Positions 17,415 to 27,344 of a DNA stretch of 64,000 bases are shown in pieces. Within the stretch, counting starts at the first letter, position 1; the number at the start of each line of letters is the position of its first letter. The position numbers and the translations under genes were made by a program. Location: NCBI RefSeq assembly GCF_900199545.1, contig NZ_LT962671.1, positions 1,263,145 through 1,327,144 of the forward strand, read 5' to 3'. This DNA comes from Raoultibacter massiliensis (GTDB lineage Bacteria > Actinomycetota > Coriobacteriia > Coriobacteriales > Eggerthellaceae). The notes beneath the pieces are model-generated. The model saw only the letters and a list, made by a program, of their open reading frames with translations. It was not told the origin of the DNA and searched no databases.

Positions 17415-18353
17415 TCAATCGCCCCCCGCTGCGTTCCTTTCGCCCTTCGATGACGTTACAAGAAAAACCATGACGATCATCAGCGCAAACCCTATGCAAT
17501 CAGCCAGCGGGAACTGCGTGCCGAGCCACGCCCATGCGAAAACGGTAGCAGAAACCGGTTCGATGGCCCCAAGCAAACTCGCCCTCACCGGGCCGATATC
17601 GGAAACGCCCTGCAGGTAGAGCGTGAACGCGGCAAACGTACCCAGCACCACGATGGCGGCAAGCGCTGCGAAACCCGCACCGTCGAGCGAAATCGAAAGC
17701 GTCCAGGGTTGCGCGAGCGCGGTAGCCACGATACCGCCCGCAAGCATGCCAAGCCCCGTCACCGCAACGGCTCCCCACTGCTCGAGCAACCGTTTCGGGT
17801 AGATGATGTAGAACGCGCAGGCGAGCCCGTTCGCAAGGCCCCATAAAAGACCGGGAAGCGGAACGGCGAGCGTCGAAGGATCGCCATGCGTCGCAATCAG
17901 GTAGGTTGCGCCGATCGCAAGCGCAAGGCCGCCAAGCTCCTTCGCCTTCGGCAGGCGCTTGGCGGCAAGGCATGAGAACAGCATGACGAACGCGATCCCC
18001 GTGCATTGAAGCACGGTTGCGGTTCCCGCATTGGTGTAATCGATCACAACGGTGTAGGTGATCTGGTTCAGAAACAAGCCCACCGCACCGAAGACCGCGA
18101 CGCGCGCCAGTGTCGAACGGCTCGTCACCATGGCTTTCAGGCCTGCTCTGTTCGCTGCAAGCATGTAAACGAGAAACAACAGGCCGGCGCCCAGCATGCG
18201 CGCACTCGTAACGGCAAGCGGCGTAAAGCCGTACGCACCGGAGAGCAGAAACTGAGCGCATGCGCCGGAGAAGCCCCAAAGCGTTCCGCCCGCAAGCGTG
18301 CAGATCACGCCACGGACAAAACGCCGCCCGGAACCGGACGCAGCCACGCTCAT
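17415..18353 (-). CDS. DMT-superfamily transporter (EamA)
   Basis: This 312-residue protein has ten predicted membrane helices in two EamA repeats, typical of small-molecule exporters of the drug/metabolite transporter superfamily. The start at 18353 has AAGGGGGG six bases upstream; the frame is open further 5' but without a ribosome site. It lies 76 bp downstream of mfd on the same strand and may share its transcript. The second EamA gene in the window (27974) is only distantly similar. The substrate cannot be inferred. Confidence 0.87.
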   Translation of the reverse strand: MSVAASGSGRRFVRGVICTLAGGTLWGFSGACAQFLLSGAYGFTPLAVTSARMLGAGLLFLVYMLAANRAGLKAMVTSRSTLARVAVFGAVGLFLNQITYTVVIDYTNAGTATVLQCTGIAFVMLFSCLAAKRLPKAKELGGLALAIGATYLIATHGDPSTLAVPLPGLLWGLANGLACAFYIIYPKRLLEQWGAVAVTGLGMLAGGIVATALAQPWTLSISLDGAGFAALAAIVVLGTFAAFTLYLQGVSDIGPVRASLLGAIEPVSATVFAWAWLGTQFPLADCIGFALMIVMVFLVTSSKGERNAAGGD

Positions 18354-18429
18354 CGATGCCCCCCTTGCGCACGAAAGACCCTGCGCGCGCAAAGCCCGAA
18401 CAGCGACGCCGCGCTTGCAGAGAGCCTCG

Positions 18430-21400
18430 TCATGCCAGCTCCTTCAGAAAAGCGGCAATGGCGTCGAGAACGCCCTGATCCTCCTTGAGATCGAAGTAGC
18501 GCATCGGTATGGAGAACTTCTTCGATGAGGGAATGTAGCGGGCGCTGTGGCGGCGCAGTTTGGTCACCGTGTCACGGGAAAGCGCTATGGGTTCGACGGT
18601 CAGCTTGCCTCCCACAACCGATATGGTTTTGATGCCGTGCTCGTTCGCAAACGCCTTGATGCGGGCCTTGTCGAAGAAGTTCTTCGCGGCCTGAGGCATC
18701 TCGGGGCGGCGTGCGAGCGTCGCCCCGTAGAGATCGTCGACCGCATCCACCGTGTCGGCCGAAGCGATCTGACGGTACAGCAGCACGCGCTCATCGGCAT
18801 CGGGGATGTACTCTTCGGGCAGGTAGGTGTGCGCGGGCACGTTGACCGAGATATCGGAGAGCGCGGGTGGAAGGGAGTCCGCCGCCTTGACGTCGCCTTC
18901 GCGCGTCGCGTTCACGGCCTGCTGCAGCATCTGCGCGAACAGATCGAAACCCACCGCGCTCATATTGCCGCTCTGCTCGGCGCCCAGCAAGCTGCCCGCA
19001 CCCCTGATCTCGAGGTCGCGCATCGCGATGCGCATGCCGCTTCCCAAATCCTTATGCTCGTCGATAGCCGTAAGCCGCGCTGCGGCCTCTTCGGTAAGCG
19101 CCACGCGCTCGGGGAACATGAAGTAGGCGTACGCCTGGGTGGCGGAACGTCCCACGCGGCCCTTGAGCTGATACATCTGGGCAAGGCCGAGGCGCTGCGA
19201 ATCTTCAATGATAAGCGTGTTGGTATGCGGGTTGTCGATGCCGCTTTCGATGATCGTCGTCGCAACGAGAACATCGAGTTCGCCCGCCACGAAATCCTCC
19301 ATGACGCGCTCGAGCTCCTCTTTGCCCATCTGTCCGTGCGCAACGCCCACACGCGCCTCGCCCGCCGCCTCGGTCACGCGGCGAACGGCATCTTCGATCG
19401 AGCGCACGCGATTCGACACGTAGTACACCTGCCCGTTGCGCGCAAGCTCCCGGCGAATGGCGCCCGACACGACATCGGGATCCCACTCGCCCACGTGCAC
19501 CTCGACCGGCCGCCGGTCATCGGGGGCCGTGAGGATCAAGCTCATATCGCGAACGCCCGAAAGCGACATCTGCATGGTGCGCGGGATAGGCGTAGCCGAA
19601 AGCGTCAGCACATCGATCGACTCGCGCAGGTTCTTGAGTTGCTCCTTGTGACCCACCCCGAAGCGCTGCTCCTCGTCGATGATGACGAGGCCGAGATCGT
19701 GCGGGTTCACATCGCGCGAAAGCAGGCGATGCGTACCCACGAGCACGTTCACGCTGCCGTCGGCAAAACCGTCGAGCGCACGCTGCTGTTCGGCAGGGGT
19801 TTTGAAGCGGGAAAGCACCTCCACCTTCACGTGATAAGGCTCGAAGCGATCCTTGAAGTTCGTATAATGCTGCTGAGCGAGGATGGTCGTCGGGCAGAGC
19901 ACCATGACCTGCTTTTTATCCTGCGTCGCCTTGAATGCCGCACGCAGCGCGACTTCGGTCTTGCCGAATCCCACATCGCCGCAGATAAGCCTATCCATAG
20001 GCTTCGCCGATTGCATATCGGCCTTCACATCGGCAATCGCGGCAAGCTGATCGGGCGTCTCCTGGTAGGGGAAAGCCTCCTCCATCTCGCGCTGCCACGG
20101 CGTGTCCGCCGCATAGCGGAATCCCTGGCTCGCCGCTCGTCTTGTGTACACGTCCACCAAATCGAAGGCAAGCTGTTTGGTGGCTTTGCGCGCCTTGCCG
20201 AGCGCACGCGACCAGTCCGACGTGTTGAGGCGCGTGAGCCGAGGCGATGCGCCCTCGGGTCCCACATAGCGCGTGACGCGGTCGAGCTGCTCGACCGGAA
20301 CGTAGAGCTTGTCTCCTTCGGCGTATTCAAGCAGCAGGTAATCGCGCATCGCACCGCCGACGTCCTGTCGCACCAGATCCTTGAAGAAGGCGACGCCGTG
20401 GGCGGCATGCACCACGTAATCTCCCGGCTTGTAGGGAAACGTTATCTCGGTGATATCGACGCGTTTGCTCGACCTCAGCGCCGTCGAACCCTGCGTGTCG
20501 GAAATGGAAACGAGCGCAAGCTTCGCCTTGGGTATGATCATGCCGAGCGGTATCTCCACATCGACCACGTTCACGATCCCGCGCTTGAGCGTTGCGGGCG
20601 CCTCCCCTTCCGCATCGAGAACCTCGGAGATGGGCAGGTTGTTATCCACGAACGCAAGCTTCATATCCTGCCTCGCGCGGTAGTTCGGCGCCGAGAACAC
20701 CACGGTGTAGTTGCCGTCGACGAGCGTCCGCAACCGTCCGAACAGCTTTTCGGGATGCCCCGCCACCTCCACCCGCTTCACCGGCAGCTCCTCATCGACA
20801 TGGCCGCCTACGCTCATGATCGATACGTAGGTGGCGCGCTGGTTCTTGCCGAAATCAAGCTCTGTAGGAGCTACGTAGAGCCCCTGAACCGGAATGCTCG
20901 ACCCCTTGGCACGCCCCTCGATGTCCTCGAACGCATGGCTTGCATCGTCGAACAGCGAACGCGGCTCAAGCAGAACCGTCAGAGTATCGGAGCGCAGGTA
21001 GTCTCCAAGCGTCGAAGTGGTGGAATACAGGTACGGCAAAAGCGCATCCGATCCGTCGAAACGCGCGCCGCCCTCGAGCTTTTCGAGCATCTCGCGCAGA
21101 ACGGGATTGGTTTTCGCAGGGTTCAGAAGCTTCTCCTTCGCGCGATGCGCGCCGCGCGCCGAGAGGGCGAACTCCTGGACGGGGTATATCTCGACGGAGG
21201 GAAGCTCGGCGATGGTCTGGCCCGTCGAGGGAACGATTCTCCTGATTTCGTCAAGCTCGTCACCGAAGAAATCGAGGCGCACCGGGTAGACGAGATTGCC
21301 AGGGTACACGTCGATCGCTCCCCCATGCACGCAAAAGGTTCCAGGGCCTTCGAGTTCGCCGGTATTCTGGTAGCCGCGCGCCTCAAGGCTTCGCGCAACG

Positions 21401-21882
21401 TCGTCGAACGACGCCATCTCGTCCGATCCGAGCGACGAAAGGTCATCGCCCTCGGAAAAGGAGAGCGGCTTCCAGGTATCGGATCCCGCGGGGGGCAGCG
21501 CCCGCAGCATCGAGCGAGCCGAAGCGACCACGATGCGGGGCTGCCCCGATGCGAGCGATCCGAGCGCCTGCATCCTTTTCGCTACCTGACGGGGATCGGG
21601 GGTTTTCGGATTGAAGGGGAAATCGGAGCGCTCGAAGAAGCGCAGCACCCGCTCCTCCCCCACATACGCCGCAAGGCTGCGCGAAAACGCATCGGCGGCA
21701 TCCTCCCCCGCCACCACCACAAGCGTCGGCTGCGGTTTATGGGTGAAGCGAGCCGCGACGAGAAACGGGCGGGCTGACGAGGCTACGCCGAGCGCGCCGT
21801 CCTGCCCGCCGTCGAGTTTGTTCCAAAACGCATCGAGCGATTCGGTGCGTTCGAGGGCCTTCGTCAGTGCATCGATGAGCAT
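18430..21882 (-). CDS. mfd: Transcription-repair coupling factor
   Basis: This 1150-residue Mfd is an ATP-driven translocase that removes RNA polymerase stalled at lesions and recruits UvrA. Domains in order are: an N-terminal UvrB-like part, the RNA polymerase-interacting CarD-like domain ([19 protein letters not shown]), the two RecA-like motor domains with Walker [10 protein letters not shown] and Walker [13 protein letters not shown], and the C-terminal TRCF domain. The length is normal. The start at 21882 is preceded by GATAGGAAAA. It is divergent from nth, so two repair genes share one intergenic region. Confidence 0.97.
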   Translation of the reverse strand: MLIDALTKALERTESLDAFWNKLDGGQDGALGVASSARPFLVAARFTHKPQPTLVVVAGEDAADAFSRSLAAYVGEERVLRFFERSDFPFNPKTPDPRQVAKRMQALGSLASGQPRIVVASARSMLRALPPAGSDTWKPLSFSEGDDLSSLGSDEMASFDDVARSLEARGYQNTGELEGPGTFCVHGGAIDVYPGNLVYPVRLDFFGDELDEIRRIVPSTGQTIAELPSVEIYPVQEFALSARGAHRAKEKLLNPAKTNPVLREMLEKLEGGARFDGSDALLPYLYSTTSTLGDYLRSDTLTVLLEPRSLFDDASHAFEDIEGRAKGSSIPVQGLYVAPTELDFGKNQRATYVSIMSVGGHVDEELPVKRVEVAGHPEKLFGRLRTLVDGNYTVVFSAPNYRARQDMKLAFVDNNLPISEVLDAEGEAPATLKRGIVNVVDVEIPLGMIIPKAKLALVSISDTQGSTALRSSKRVDITEITFPYKPGDYVVHAAHGVAFFKDLVRQDVGGAMRDYLLLEYAEGDKLYVPVEQLDRVTRYVGPEGASPRLTRLNTSDWSRALGKARKATKQLAFDLVDVYTRRAASQGFRYAADTPWQREMEEAFPYQETPDQLAAIADVKADMQSAKPMDRLICGDVGFGKTEVALRAAFKATQDKKQVMVLCPTTILAQQHYTNFKDRFEPYHVKVEVLSRFKTPAEQQRALDGFADGSVNVLVGTHRLLSRDVNPHDLGLVIIDEEQRFGVGHKEQLKNLRESIDVLTLSATPIPRTMQMSLSGVRDMSLILTAPDDRRPVEVHVGEWDPDVVSGAIRRELARNGQVYYVSNRVRSIEDAVRRVTEAAGEARVGVAHGQMGKEELERVMEDFVAGELDVLVATTIIESGIDNPHTNTLIIEDSQRLGLAQMYQLKGRVGRSATQAYAYFMFPERVALTEEAAARLTAIDEHKDLGSGMRIAMRDLEIRGAGSLLGAEQSGNMSAVGFDLFAQMLQQAVNATREGDVKAADSLPPALSDISVNVPAHTYLPEEYIPDADERVLLYRQIASADTVDAVDDLYGATLARRPEMPQAAKNFFDKARIKAFANEHGIKTISVVGGKLTVEPIALSRDTVTKLRRHSARYIPSSKKFSIPMRYFDLKEDQGVLDAIAAFLKELA

Positions 21883-22031
21883 ATGGTTGTTTTCCTATCC
21901 CTGATTGCGAGGCCGGATCAGCCGCAACACGAAAAGCCGCTTGTGCGGCTCATGCGGTTGTTCACTCGTGAAAAACGGGCATGCAACCCGTCTTCGGCGC
22001 ACCAATTGTACTACACCCGACACGCGCGCAC

Positions 22032-22059
22032 TCGACCGGCGTTTGCGATATCATATAAT
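22032..22059 (+). promoter_or_regulatory. Promoter of nth
   Basis: TATAAT at 22054-22059 has a TCGACC box (four of six consensus bases) 16 bp upstream. It lies about 70 bp before the nth start, in the mfd-nth divergent gap (21883-22127), which otherwise shows nothing. Confidence 0.6.
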
Positions 22060-22127
22060 CGTAAACATCCATCGAATGCAATTCGTTTTCCATCACCGAA
22101 GGTAAAAGCGCGTCGCAAAGGATCACA

Positions 22128-22817
22128 ATGCCCCGAGAAACCAAGCAAGCAAAACTCGAACGCGCCCTGGCGGTAGCGGATCGAATGAACGAACACTACC
22201 CGCAGGCAGAATGCGCGCTTCACTACGGCGGCGATCCGTTCAGGCTCACCATCGCCGTACTCCTATCGGCGCAAACCACCGATAAGGGAGTGAACAAGGT
22301 AACGCCTGCACTTTGGGAGAAATACCCCACCCCGGCCGATCTCGCTCAGGCTGACCCAACCGACGTCGAGAACATCTTGCGAACCATCGGCTTTTACCGC
22401 GCCAAGGCAGCAAACTGCATCAAAACGGCCCAGATGGTGGTCTCCGATTTCGGCGGCGAGATCCCCCGCGACATCGACGAGTTGCAGAAGCTTCCCGGCG
22501 TCGGCCGCAAAACCGCCAACGTCGTGCTCAACGAAGCATTCGGGATCGTCGAGGGCATCGCCGTGGACACGCACGTGTTCCGCATCGCCCACAAGCTGAA
22601 GTTCTCCAACGCCGATACTCCGGCGAAGACGGAAACCGACCTGCTGAAGCTTTACCCCCGGCAGTATTGGGGCCCCATCAACCACCAATGGGTGCTCTTC
22701 GGACGCGAAACCTGCATAGCTCGCCGGCCGAAGTGCGAAACGTGCTTCATCAACGACCTCTGCCCCACGTACGCCGCCTCGCTTAAGAAGACCGAGAAAC
22801 GGACTGCCGCGAACTAG
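22128..22817 (+). CDS. nth: Endonuclease III
   Basis: This 229-residue DNA glycosylase/AP lyase acts on oxidised pyrimidines. The helix-hairpin-helix LPGVGRKTANVV carries the catalytic Lys, and VDTHVFR carries the catalytic Asp. The [4Fe-4S] loop C-x6-C-x2-C-x5-C is intact in CIARRPKCETCFINDLC. The ATG at 22128 has AAAGGATC upstream. It is a useful contrast to the MutY-like gene at 36358, which belongs to the same superfamily but lacks the cluster. Confidence 0.96.
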   Translation: MPRETKQAKLERALAVADRMNEHYPQAECALHYGGDPFRLTIAVLLSAQTTDKGVNKVTPALWEKYPTPADLAQADPTDVENILRTIGFYRAKAANCIKTAQMVVSDFGGEIPRDIDELQKLPGVGRKTANVVLNEAFGIVEGIAVDTHVFRIAHKLKFSNADTPAKTETDLLKLYPRQYWGPINHQWVLFGRETCIARRPKCETCFINDLCPTYAASLKKTEKRTAAN

Positions 22818-22954
22818 CCTTTCGCCCAAAACCCCGCCGAGCGGATGCACCGAGCAGCCGTTCGCCCCCTGATACGGCAGCGTACTCGAAATAATCCCGA
22901 TTCGACCCGACAATGCCGCACGCACGCTCGTATCCGTTTCAGAAAGGAACCCCT

Positions 22955-23431
22955 CTGCTCACAAACGAGGACATAACAGCGATATACCGCCGTCACGTCG
23001 CGACGGTATATCGCCTATGCTTCTCGTTCCTCAAAACGGCCGCGGATGCAGAGGATGCGGTGCAATGCGTGTTCATGAAGCTGATTCGAAGCGATAAGCG
23101 GTTCGAAAGCACCGAGCACGAAAAGGCCTGGCTTATCGTATGCGCTTCGAATCACTGCAAGGACGTTCTCAAAAGCGCCGCCCGCTCCAAGGCGGGCTCC
23201 ATGCCCGAAGACGTAGCCGACGAGTCCTCGGAGGCAGACGGCTACGACGAAACGCTCGAAGCCGTGCTCGCCCTGCCCGAAAAGTACAAGGATTGCCTGT
23301 ATCTGCACTATTACGAAGGATACAAAACCGACGAGATCGCCCGGATGACGGGACGCCCGCCCTCGACGGTCAGAAGCCATTTGAGCGAAGCGCGGGCGCT
23401 GCTCAAAGAGACCCTAGGCGGTGAGAGATGA
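22955..23431 (+). CDS. ECF-type RNA polymerase sigma factor
   Basis: The roughly 158-residue product has sigma region 2 (YRRHVATVYRLCFSFLK...DAEDAVQCVFMKL) and region 4 (LPEKYKDCLYLHYYEGYKTDEIARMTG...STVRSHLSEAR). The start is uncertain. CTG at 22955 has AGAAAGGAA six bases upstream and gives the family-like beginning LTNEDITAIYRRH. The nearest in-frame ATG (22913) has no ribosome site and adds 14 unrelated residues. The stop overlaps the next start (ATGA), tying it to the anti-sigma-like gene. An inverted repeat lies within codons 9-20. Confidence 0.85.
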   Translation: MLTNEDITAIYRRHVATVYRLCFSFLKTAADAEDAVQCVFMKLIRSDKRFESTEHEKAWLIVCASNHCKDVLKSAARSKAGSMPEDVADESSEADGYDETLEAVLALPEKYKDCLYLHYYEGYKTDEIARMTGRPPSTVRSHLSEARALLKETLGGER

Positions 23432-24063
23432 ACGATTCCGATATCAAAGACGCATTCGAGCGCATGGGACCGACGCCCGAAGCGGAAGATCGCATGCTCG
23501 CAAACATCCTCGCCACCAAAAGCACCGTCGGGCAGCACGCCGCCGCACCGAAAAAAGCGAGGCACGCCGCCGCACCGAAGCGGAACAACCTGCGCGCACT
23601 CGCCCTGCCCATCGCCGCATGCCTTGTCGTTTTAGCCGGCATCGGCATGCTCGTCGTCGGACAAGCGTATTTCGCCACATTGGGCAACCAGCTCGGCGAT
23701 AGCGGAAGCTCTATGCAGGAAAAGGCAGTCGAATCCTACAGCGCTTCGCCTGAAGATGCGTCGAGCTCTCGAGACGAAGCGTCTCCAAGCATAGCCCTCG
23801 CCCCGAACGGCCCAGCCGAGCGCTTCCCCGCGATAGAGTTCGAAGACGGCACGGTGCTGCTCATCGCGAAGGACGGCTCTTCGTTACCGCTTATCGCCGA
23901 TGAAAAGCTCGTTGGAGGCGAAGCGCAGGAAGCGACGGCCCGAAGCGAGGACGGCGCGACGACCGAACCCTGCACCGTGTACGCCTACGCAAACGACAAA
24001 ACCCCCTTCGCAGTGCGCTACCCCGACGATCCCGCCTGCTACCTCGCCGTACCTGTCGAGTAG
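23428..24063 (+). CDS. Single-pass membrane protein, probable anti-sigma factor
   Basis: This 211-residue protein is translationally coupled to the sigma gene by an ATGA overlap. It has a short cytoplasmic head (about 60 residues, opening MNDSDIKDAFERMGPTPEAE), one membrane helix near 64-86, and an outer domain rich in Ser, Glu and Ala. No zinc-binding HxxxC-x2-C motif is present. The topology and position are those of a membrane anti-sigma factor; sequence alone does not prove it. The duplicated segment AAAPKKARHAAAPKR lies just before the helix. Confidence 0.7.
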   Translation: MNDSDIKDAFERMGPTPEAEDRMLANILATKSTVGQHAAAPKKARHAAAPKRNNLRALALPIAACLVVLAGIGMLVVGQAYFATLGNQLGDSGSSMQEKAVESYSASPEDASSSRDEASPSIALAPNGPAERFPAIEFEDGTVLLIAKDGSSLPLIADEKLVGGEAQEATARSEDGATTEPCTVYAYANDKTPFAVRYPDDPACYLAVPVE

Positions 24064-24269
24064 CGGGCTGCCAAGAACCGCGCAGGCGCGTGAGCCGAAT
24101 CGCCAACTCCGAAAAACCACACGGTTTCGCCTGTCAGACGGCAAGGAGATCGATCGAGGGCGCATTCGGCCCCGCCCTCAGCGCCGCCGACTGCATTCCG
24201 TCAATCCCCATCCGACAATTCCTCCCCCCGGTTCGTATTAGAAGAGAACGTGAACCGAAGGAGGATTTT

Positions 24270-25898
24270 ATGCAGCCATCGCGAAAACCGCTTCCCTGCT
24301 GCCTGCTCTCGTTTGTGCTTGCAGCCGCGCTTCTGGGAGGATGCTCGACGCCGGATACGTTGCTCGGCCTGAGCGACCCGAACGGCTCGTCGGGCGAAAC
24401 CGCCTCGGGAAAGCTCTCCATGCCCGCGCAACCCTATAGCAGCGACCGTCCGATGCCTTTTGATCCGTACCGCCCCGAAGGCAACACCGAGGAGTACTCC
24501 GCCATCGACGAACCGGGGTTCTACTCTGCGAAAACCAATCCGCTTTCGACGTTTTCCGCCGACGTCGACACGGCATCGTACTGCAATCTTCGTCGCATGG
24601 TTGCCGAAGGCATGCGCGCAGCCGACATTCCAAATGATGCGATCCGCATCGAAGAGATGCTCAATTACTTCGAATACGACTACGGGAAACCGCAAGACGG
24701 CGATCTGTTCGGCGTGACGGCGCAGATATCCGAGTGCCCCTGGAATGACGATACGAAGCTGCTCGTCATGGGCTTCGCCGCCGATCCAGTCGAATACGAG
24801 AGCGAAGACGGCGCGAATCTCGTGTTCCTCATCGACACGTCGGGTTCGATGAGCGCGCCTGACAAACTCCCCTTGCTTCAAGATTCCTTCGCACAACTCA
24901 CCGAGAGCCTCACCGAAAACGACACCGTTTCGATCGTCACGTACTCGGGGACCGAGCGCGTGGTGCTCGAGGGCGTTTCGGGAGCCGACAAGCGCGCGAT
25001 CACCCGCGCGGTCGACAGCCTCGTCGCCGACGGCTCGACCAACGGCGAAGCGGGGCTGGAGCAAGCTTACCGCATCGCCGAAAAGTACCGCCGGGAAGGA
25101 GGCGTGAACCGCATCGTCATGGCTTCGGACGGCGATCTGAACGTCGGAATCTCATCGGAAAGCGAGCTCCATGCGTACGTGAGCGAAAAGCGGAGCACGG
25201 GCGTCTACCTCTCGGTACTCGGCTTCGGCTCCGGCAATTACAAAGACAACAAGATGGAAACGCTCGCCAACCACGGAAACGGAACCTACCACTACATCGA
25301 CTGCATCGAGGAAGCCGAAAAAGTATTCGGAAGCGACCTTGCAGCGAACATCATCCCCTTAGCGGACGATGTGAAGCTGCAGATCGAGTTCGATCCGGCC
25401 ATAGTCAGGGGATACCGGCTCATCGGGTACGAAAACCGAGCGCTTGCCGACGACGATTTTACCGACGACGCGGTCGATGCCGCAGAGATCGGCACGGGAC
25501 ATCAGTTCACCATCGCCTACGAACTTGTACTGTTCGATTCGCCCCCCGAATCACTGCCGTCCAGCCTCGCGCGCGAAGAAGGCCCGAGCGAAGAAGAGGG
25601 TCGGATTGTCGAATGCATCGATGACGAAACATGGCTCGTTTGCTCCATGCGGTATAAAACGGCGGGCTCGCAAGAATCGGTCGAGCGCTCATACGATATC
25701 GGCTCAGCAAGCTGCACTGCACAGCCAAGCGATGACTGGCTGTTCGCCGCAGCCGTCATCGAATGCGGCATGGTGTTGCGGGATTCGAAGTACGCGGGTA
25801 CGGCGAGCCTGCGCGATGCGAAAGCGCTCCTCGACGATCTCGCGCTCGCAAGAAACGATCCGAAAGCCGATTTCGAGCGCCTCCTACAGACGCTCTGA
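24270..25898 (+). CDS. von Willebrand factor A lipoprotein (YfbK type)
   Basis: This 542-residue lipoprotein has the signal peptide CCLLSFVLAAALLGGC, with the lipobox Cys as the first mature residue. An N-terminal region has NPLSTFSADVDTASYCNLRR, typical of YfbK-type proteins. The vWA domain carries the metal site DTSGSM, and a C-terminal DUF3520-like part ends the protein. Such proteins bind partners through a divalent metal at the cell surface. The start at 24270 follows GAAGGAGG. It lies 206 bp after the anti-sigma-like gene and is a likely target or third member of that group. Confidence 0.88.
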   Translation: MQPSRKPLPCCLLSFVLAAALLGGCSTPDTLLGLSDPNGSSGETASGKLSMPAQPYSSDRPMPFDPYRPEGNTEEYSAIDEPGFYSAKTNPLSTFSADVDTASYCNLRRMVAEGMRAADIPNDAIRIEEMLNYFEYDYGKPQDGDLFGVTAQISECPWNDDTKLLVMGFAADPVEYESEDGANLVFLIDTSGSMSAPDKLPLLQDSFAQLTESLTENDTVSIVTYSGTERVVLEGVSGADKRAITRAVDSLVADGSTNGEAGLEQAYRIAEKYRREGGVNRIVMASDGDLNVGISSESELHAYVSEKRSTGVYLSVLGFGSGNYKDNKMETLANHGNGTYHYIDCIEEAEKVFGSDLAANIIPLADDVKLQIEFDPAIVRGYRLIGYENRALADDDFTDDAVDAAEIGTGHQFTIAYELVLFDSPPESLPSSLAREEGPSEEEGRIVECIDDETWLVCSMRYKTAGSQESVERSYDIGSASCTAQPSDDWLFAAAVIECGMVLRDSKYAGTASLRDAKALLDDLALARNDPKADFERLLQTL

Positions 25899-26046
25899 CA
25901 GCATCGCCGCAAGAATTTCGACGTGGCTTCTGCGCTTGCGCGTTGCCGTTCCGAGCAAGCAGACGCTTTTCCGGTCACCGTACGCCTCGAAGAAGCGATC
26001 GACCGATCCGCGCCGCTCGATATCGGCTGCAAGCAAGTGCGGACGC

Positions 26047-26637
26047 TCAGACGGACGTTTCGCCGGTATCAGGGGACATGACGTGATGCCATCCGGGCCC
26101 GACGACTTCCCCTGTGGCCTTAACGCGGATGACAGCCCCCGACCGAGTAAGGTCCGCCAATACGGTATCGACAAGCATCGGCAGCGCTTCGTAGACCGGC
26201 GGTGTCAAACCGATCGTCAGATCGAGGGGGTTCATGTTCTCTACCTGCATGCCGAAGCAGCGCCCTTCGGCAGCGTAGCCCATAAGCGCTGCGGCATCGA
26301 ACAGATCGACGAGCTTCAGATCGTGCAACGATTGCATGGCTCCCGAGCGCCGGGCCATGTCGTCGGGCTCGAATTCGAAGATCGTACCCGGCTTGCTGCC
26401 GGTTCCGTCAACGGCGTCGACGGTCACGAGGTAGTCGTAGTCGCGTACATGGGGCAGCATATCGAGGCCCATGCACCCCACATCGAAAAGCGTTACCTCG
26501 TCGGGGATGTCGTAAGTCGCCGTAAGCTCGTCGTATACCGCAGGGCCGATGCCCTCGTCGAGCATGAGCTTGTTTCCCACGCAGAACACCGCGATCCGCT
26601 TCTGCGGAGCCCCGCCCGGCGCGAAACCACCGCCCAC
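26047..26637 (-). CDS. [NiFe] hydrogenase maturation protease (HyaD/HycI type)
   Basis: This 196-residue endopeptidase trims the C-terminus of a hydrogenase large subunit after nickel insertion. Family motifs are FCVGNKLMLDEGIGPAVYDEL, with the nickel-sensing Glu, and DVGCMGLDMLPHV and TVDAVDGTGSKPGTI. The start is GTG at 26637, seven bases after GGGGG and two bases after the stop of the small membrane gene, so the pair is coupled. The only large subunit in the window with a tail to remove is HyaB at 30613, 4 kb away. HydA at 56146 needs no processing. Confidence 0.88.
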   Translation of the reverse strand: MGGGFAPGGAPQKRIAVFCVGNKLMLDEGIGPAVYDELTATYDIPDEVTLFDVGCMGLDMLPHVRDYDYLVTVDAVDGTGSKPGTIFEFEPDDMARRSGAMQSLHDLKLVDLFDAAALMGYAAEGRCFGMQVENMNPLDLTIGLTPPVYEALPMLVDTVLADLTRSGAVIRVKATGEVVGPGWHHVMSPDTGETSV

Positions 26638-26639
26638 AG

Positions 26640-27071
26640 CTACACCCCCGTCAACGTCGGACGTATGACCAGATTGTAATACGCCGCAGCCGCAATCATG
26701 ATGCACCCCACGACGACGCAGACGATTGCCCAGATGCGTTCGCGCTTGAGGTATTCCTCCTTCGATACGCCCCGACCCGCCGCGCGATGCGCGGCCAGCG
26801 GCTGGCTTACGATGGCGAACGCCACCGTTCCCGCTGTCAGCGTTACGAAGACGATCAGGGCTATGACGATGGAAAGCACGCTGCGCTCGGTAAATGCCGC
26901 ATAGAACGTGTTGTCGGCGAACAGCCAGACGGGATACCACAGTATCGTAATCCAGATGCCATGCGCAGGTCCCCAGATGGGCGGCAGGAACAACGCCCCG
27001 ATGTTCAGTCTCGGAATACCCTCGAGGAACTTCTCTTCTTGCGCAATCTGCTCGTCGGTCAGCTCGGCCAC
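26640..27071 (-). CDS. Small membrane protein coupled to the hydrogenase protease
   Basis: The 143-residue product is not a family I recognise. A charged head (AELTDEQIAQEEKFLEGIP) is followed by a segment rich in Gly, Pro and Trp, and then three predicted helices. A GTG at 27071 is chosen because AGGTGA, a perfect anti-Shine-Dalgarno match, lies five bases before it; the upstream ATG (27077) and GTG (27080) fall inside that match. It is translated just ahead of the maturation protease, with two bases between the genes. A role in hydrogenase assembly is suggested only by position. Confidence 0.7.
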   Translation of the reverse strand: MAELTDEQIAQEEKFLEGIPRLNIGALFLPPIWGPAHGIWITILWYPVWLFADNTFYAAFTERSVLSIVIALIVFVTLTAGTVAFAIVSQPLAAHRAAGRGVSKEEYLKRERIWAIVCVVVGCIMIAAAAYYNLVIRPTLTGV

Positions 27072-27344
27072 AGTCATCACCTATCGCTTGAACCCGGATC
27101 GCGATGGAATCCGGGACGTCTTGCATCGGCCCCATTATAGCCAAATGCGCTTGCCCGCCGTCCCGCACCGCCCAGATTCACGGTTGACGGCAAAGCCAAA
27201 GCCATCGCTTCCCCGCGCGACGGACTCGCGCTCGCCCAAGCTCGTTAACCGTTGCGTCAAAACACCCGCCTCGCGCCTCGCGTTGTGCTAGCATGACAGG
27301 CAAACACGATTCGCCCGCAGGGCGCTTGCACGAAAGAAGGATAT

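Noticed and set aside
18547..21777. 1076-codon plus-strand frame antisense to mfd
   Set aside because: It is fully explained by mfd on the other strand; the composition (His, Arg, Ala) is typical of a shadow frame.
25884..26036. Possible 50-residue minus-strand protein (TTG start) after the hydrogenase protease
   Set aside because: The sequence looks somewhat protein-like and begins 11 bases after the protease stop, but it has no ribosome site, a rare start, and overlaps the end of the convergent vWA gene.
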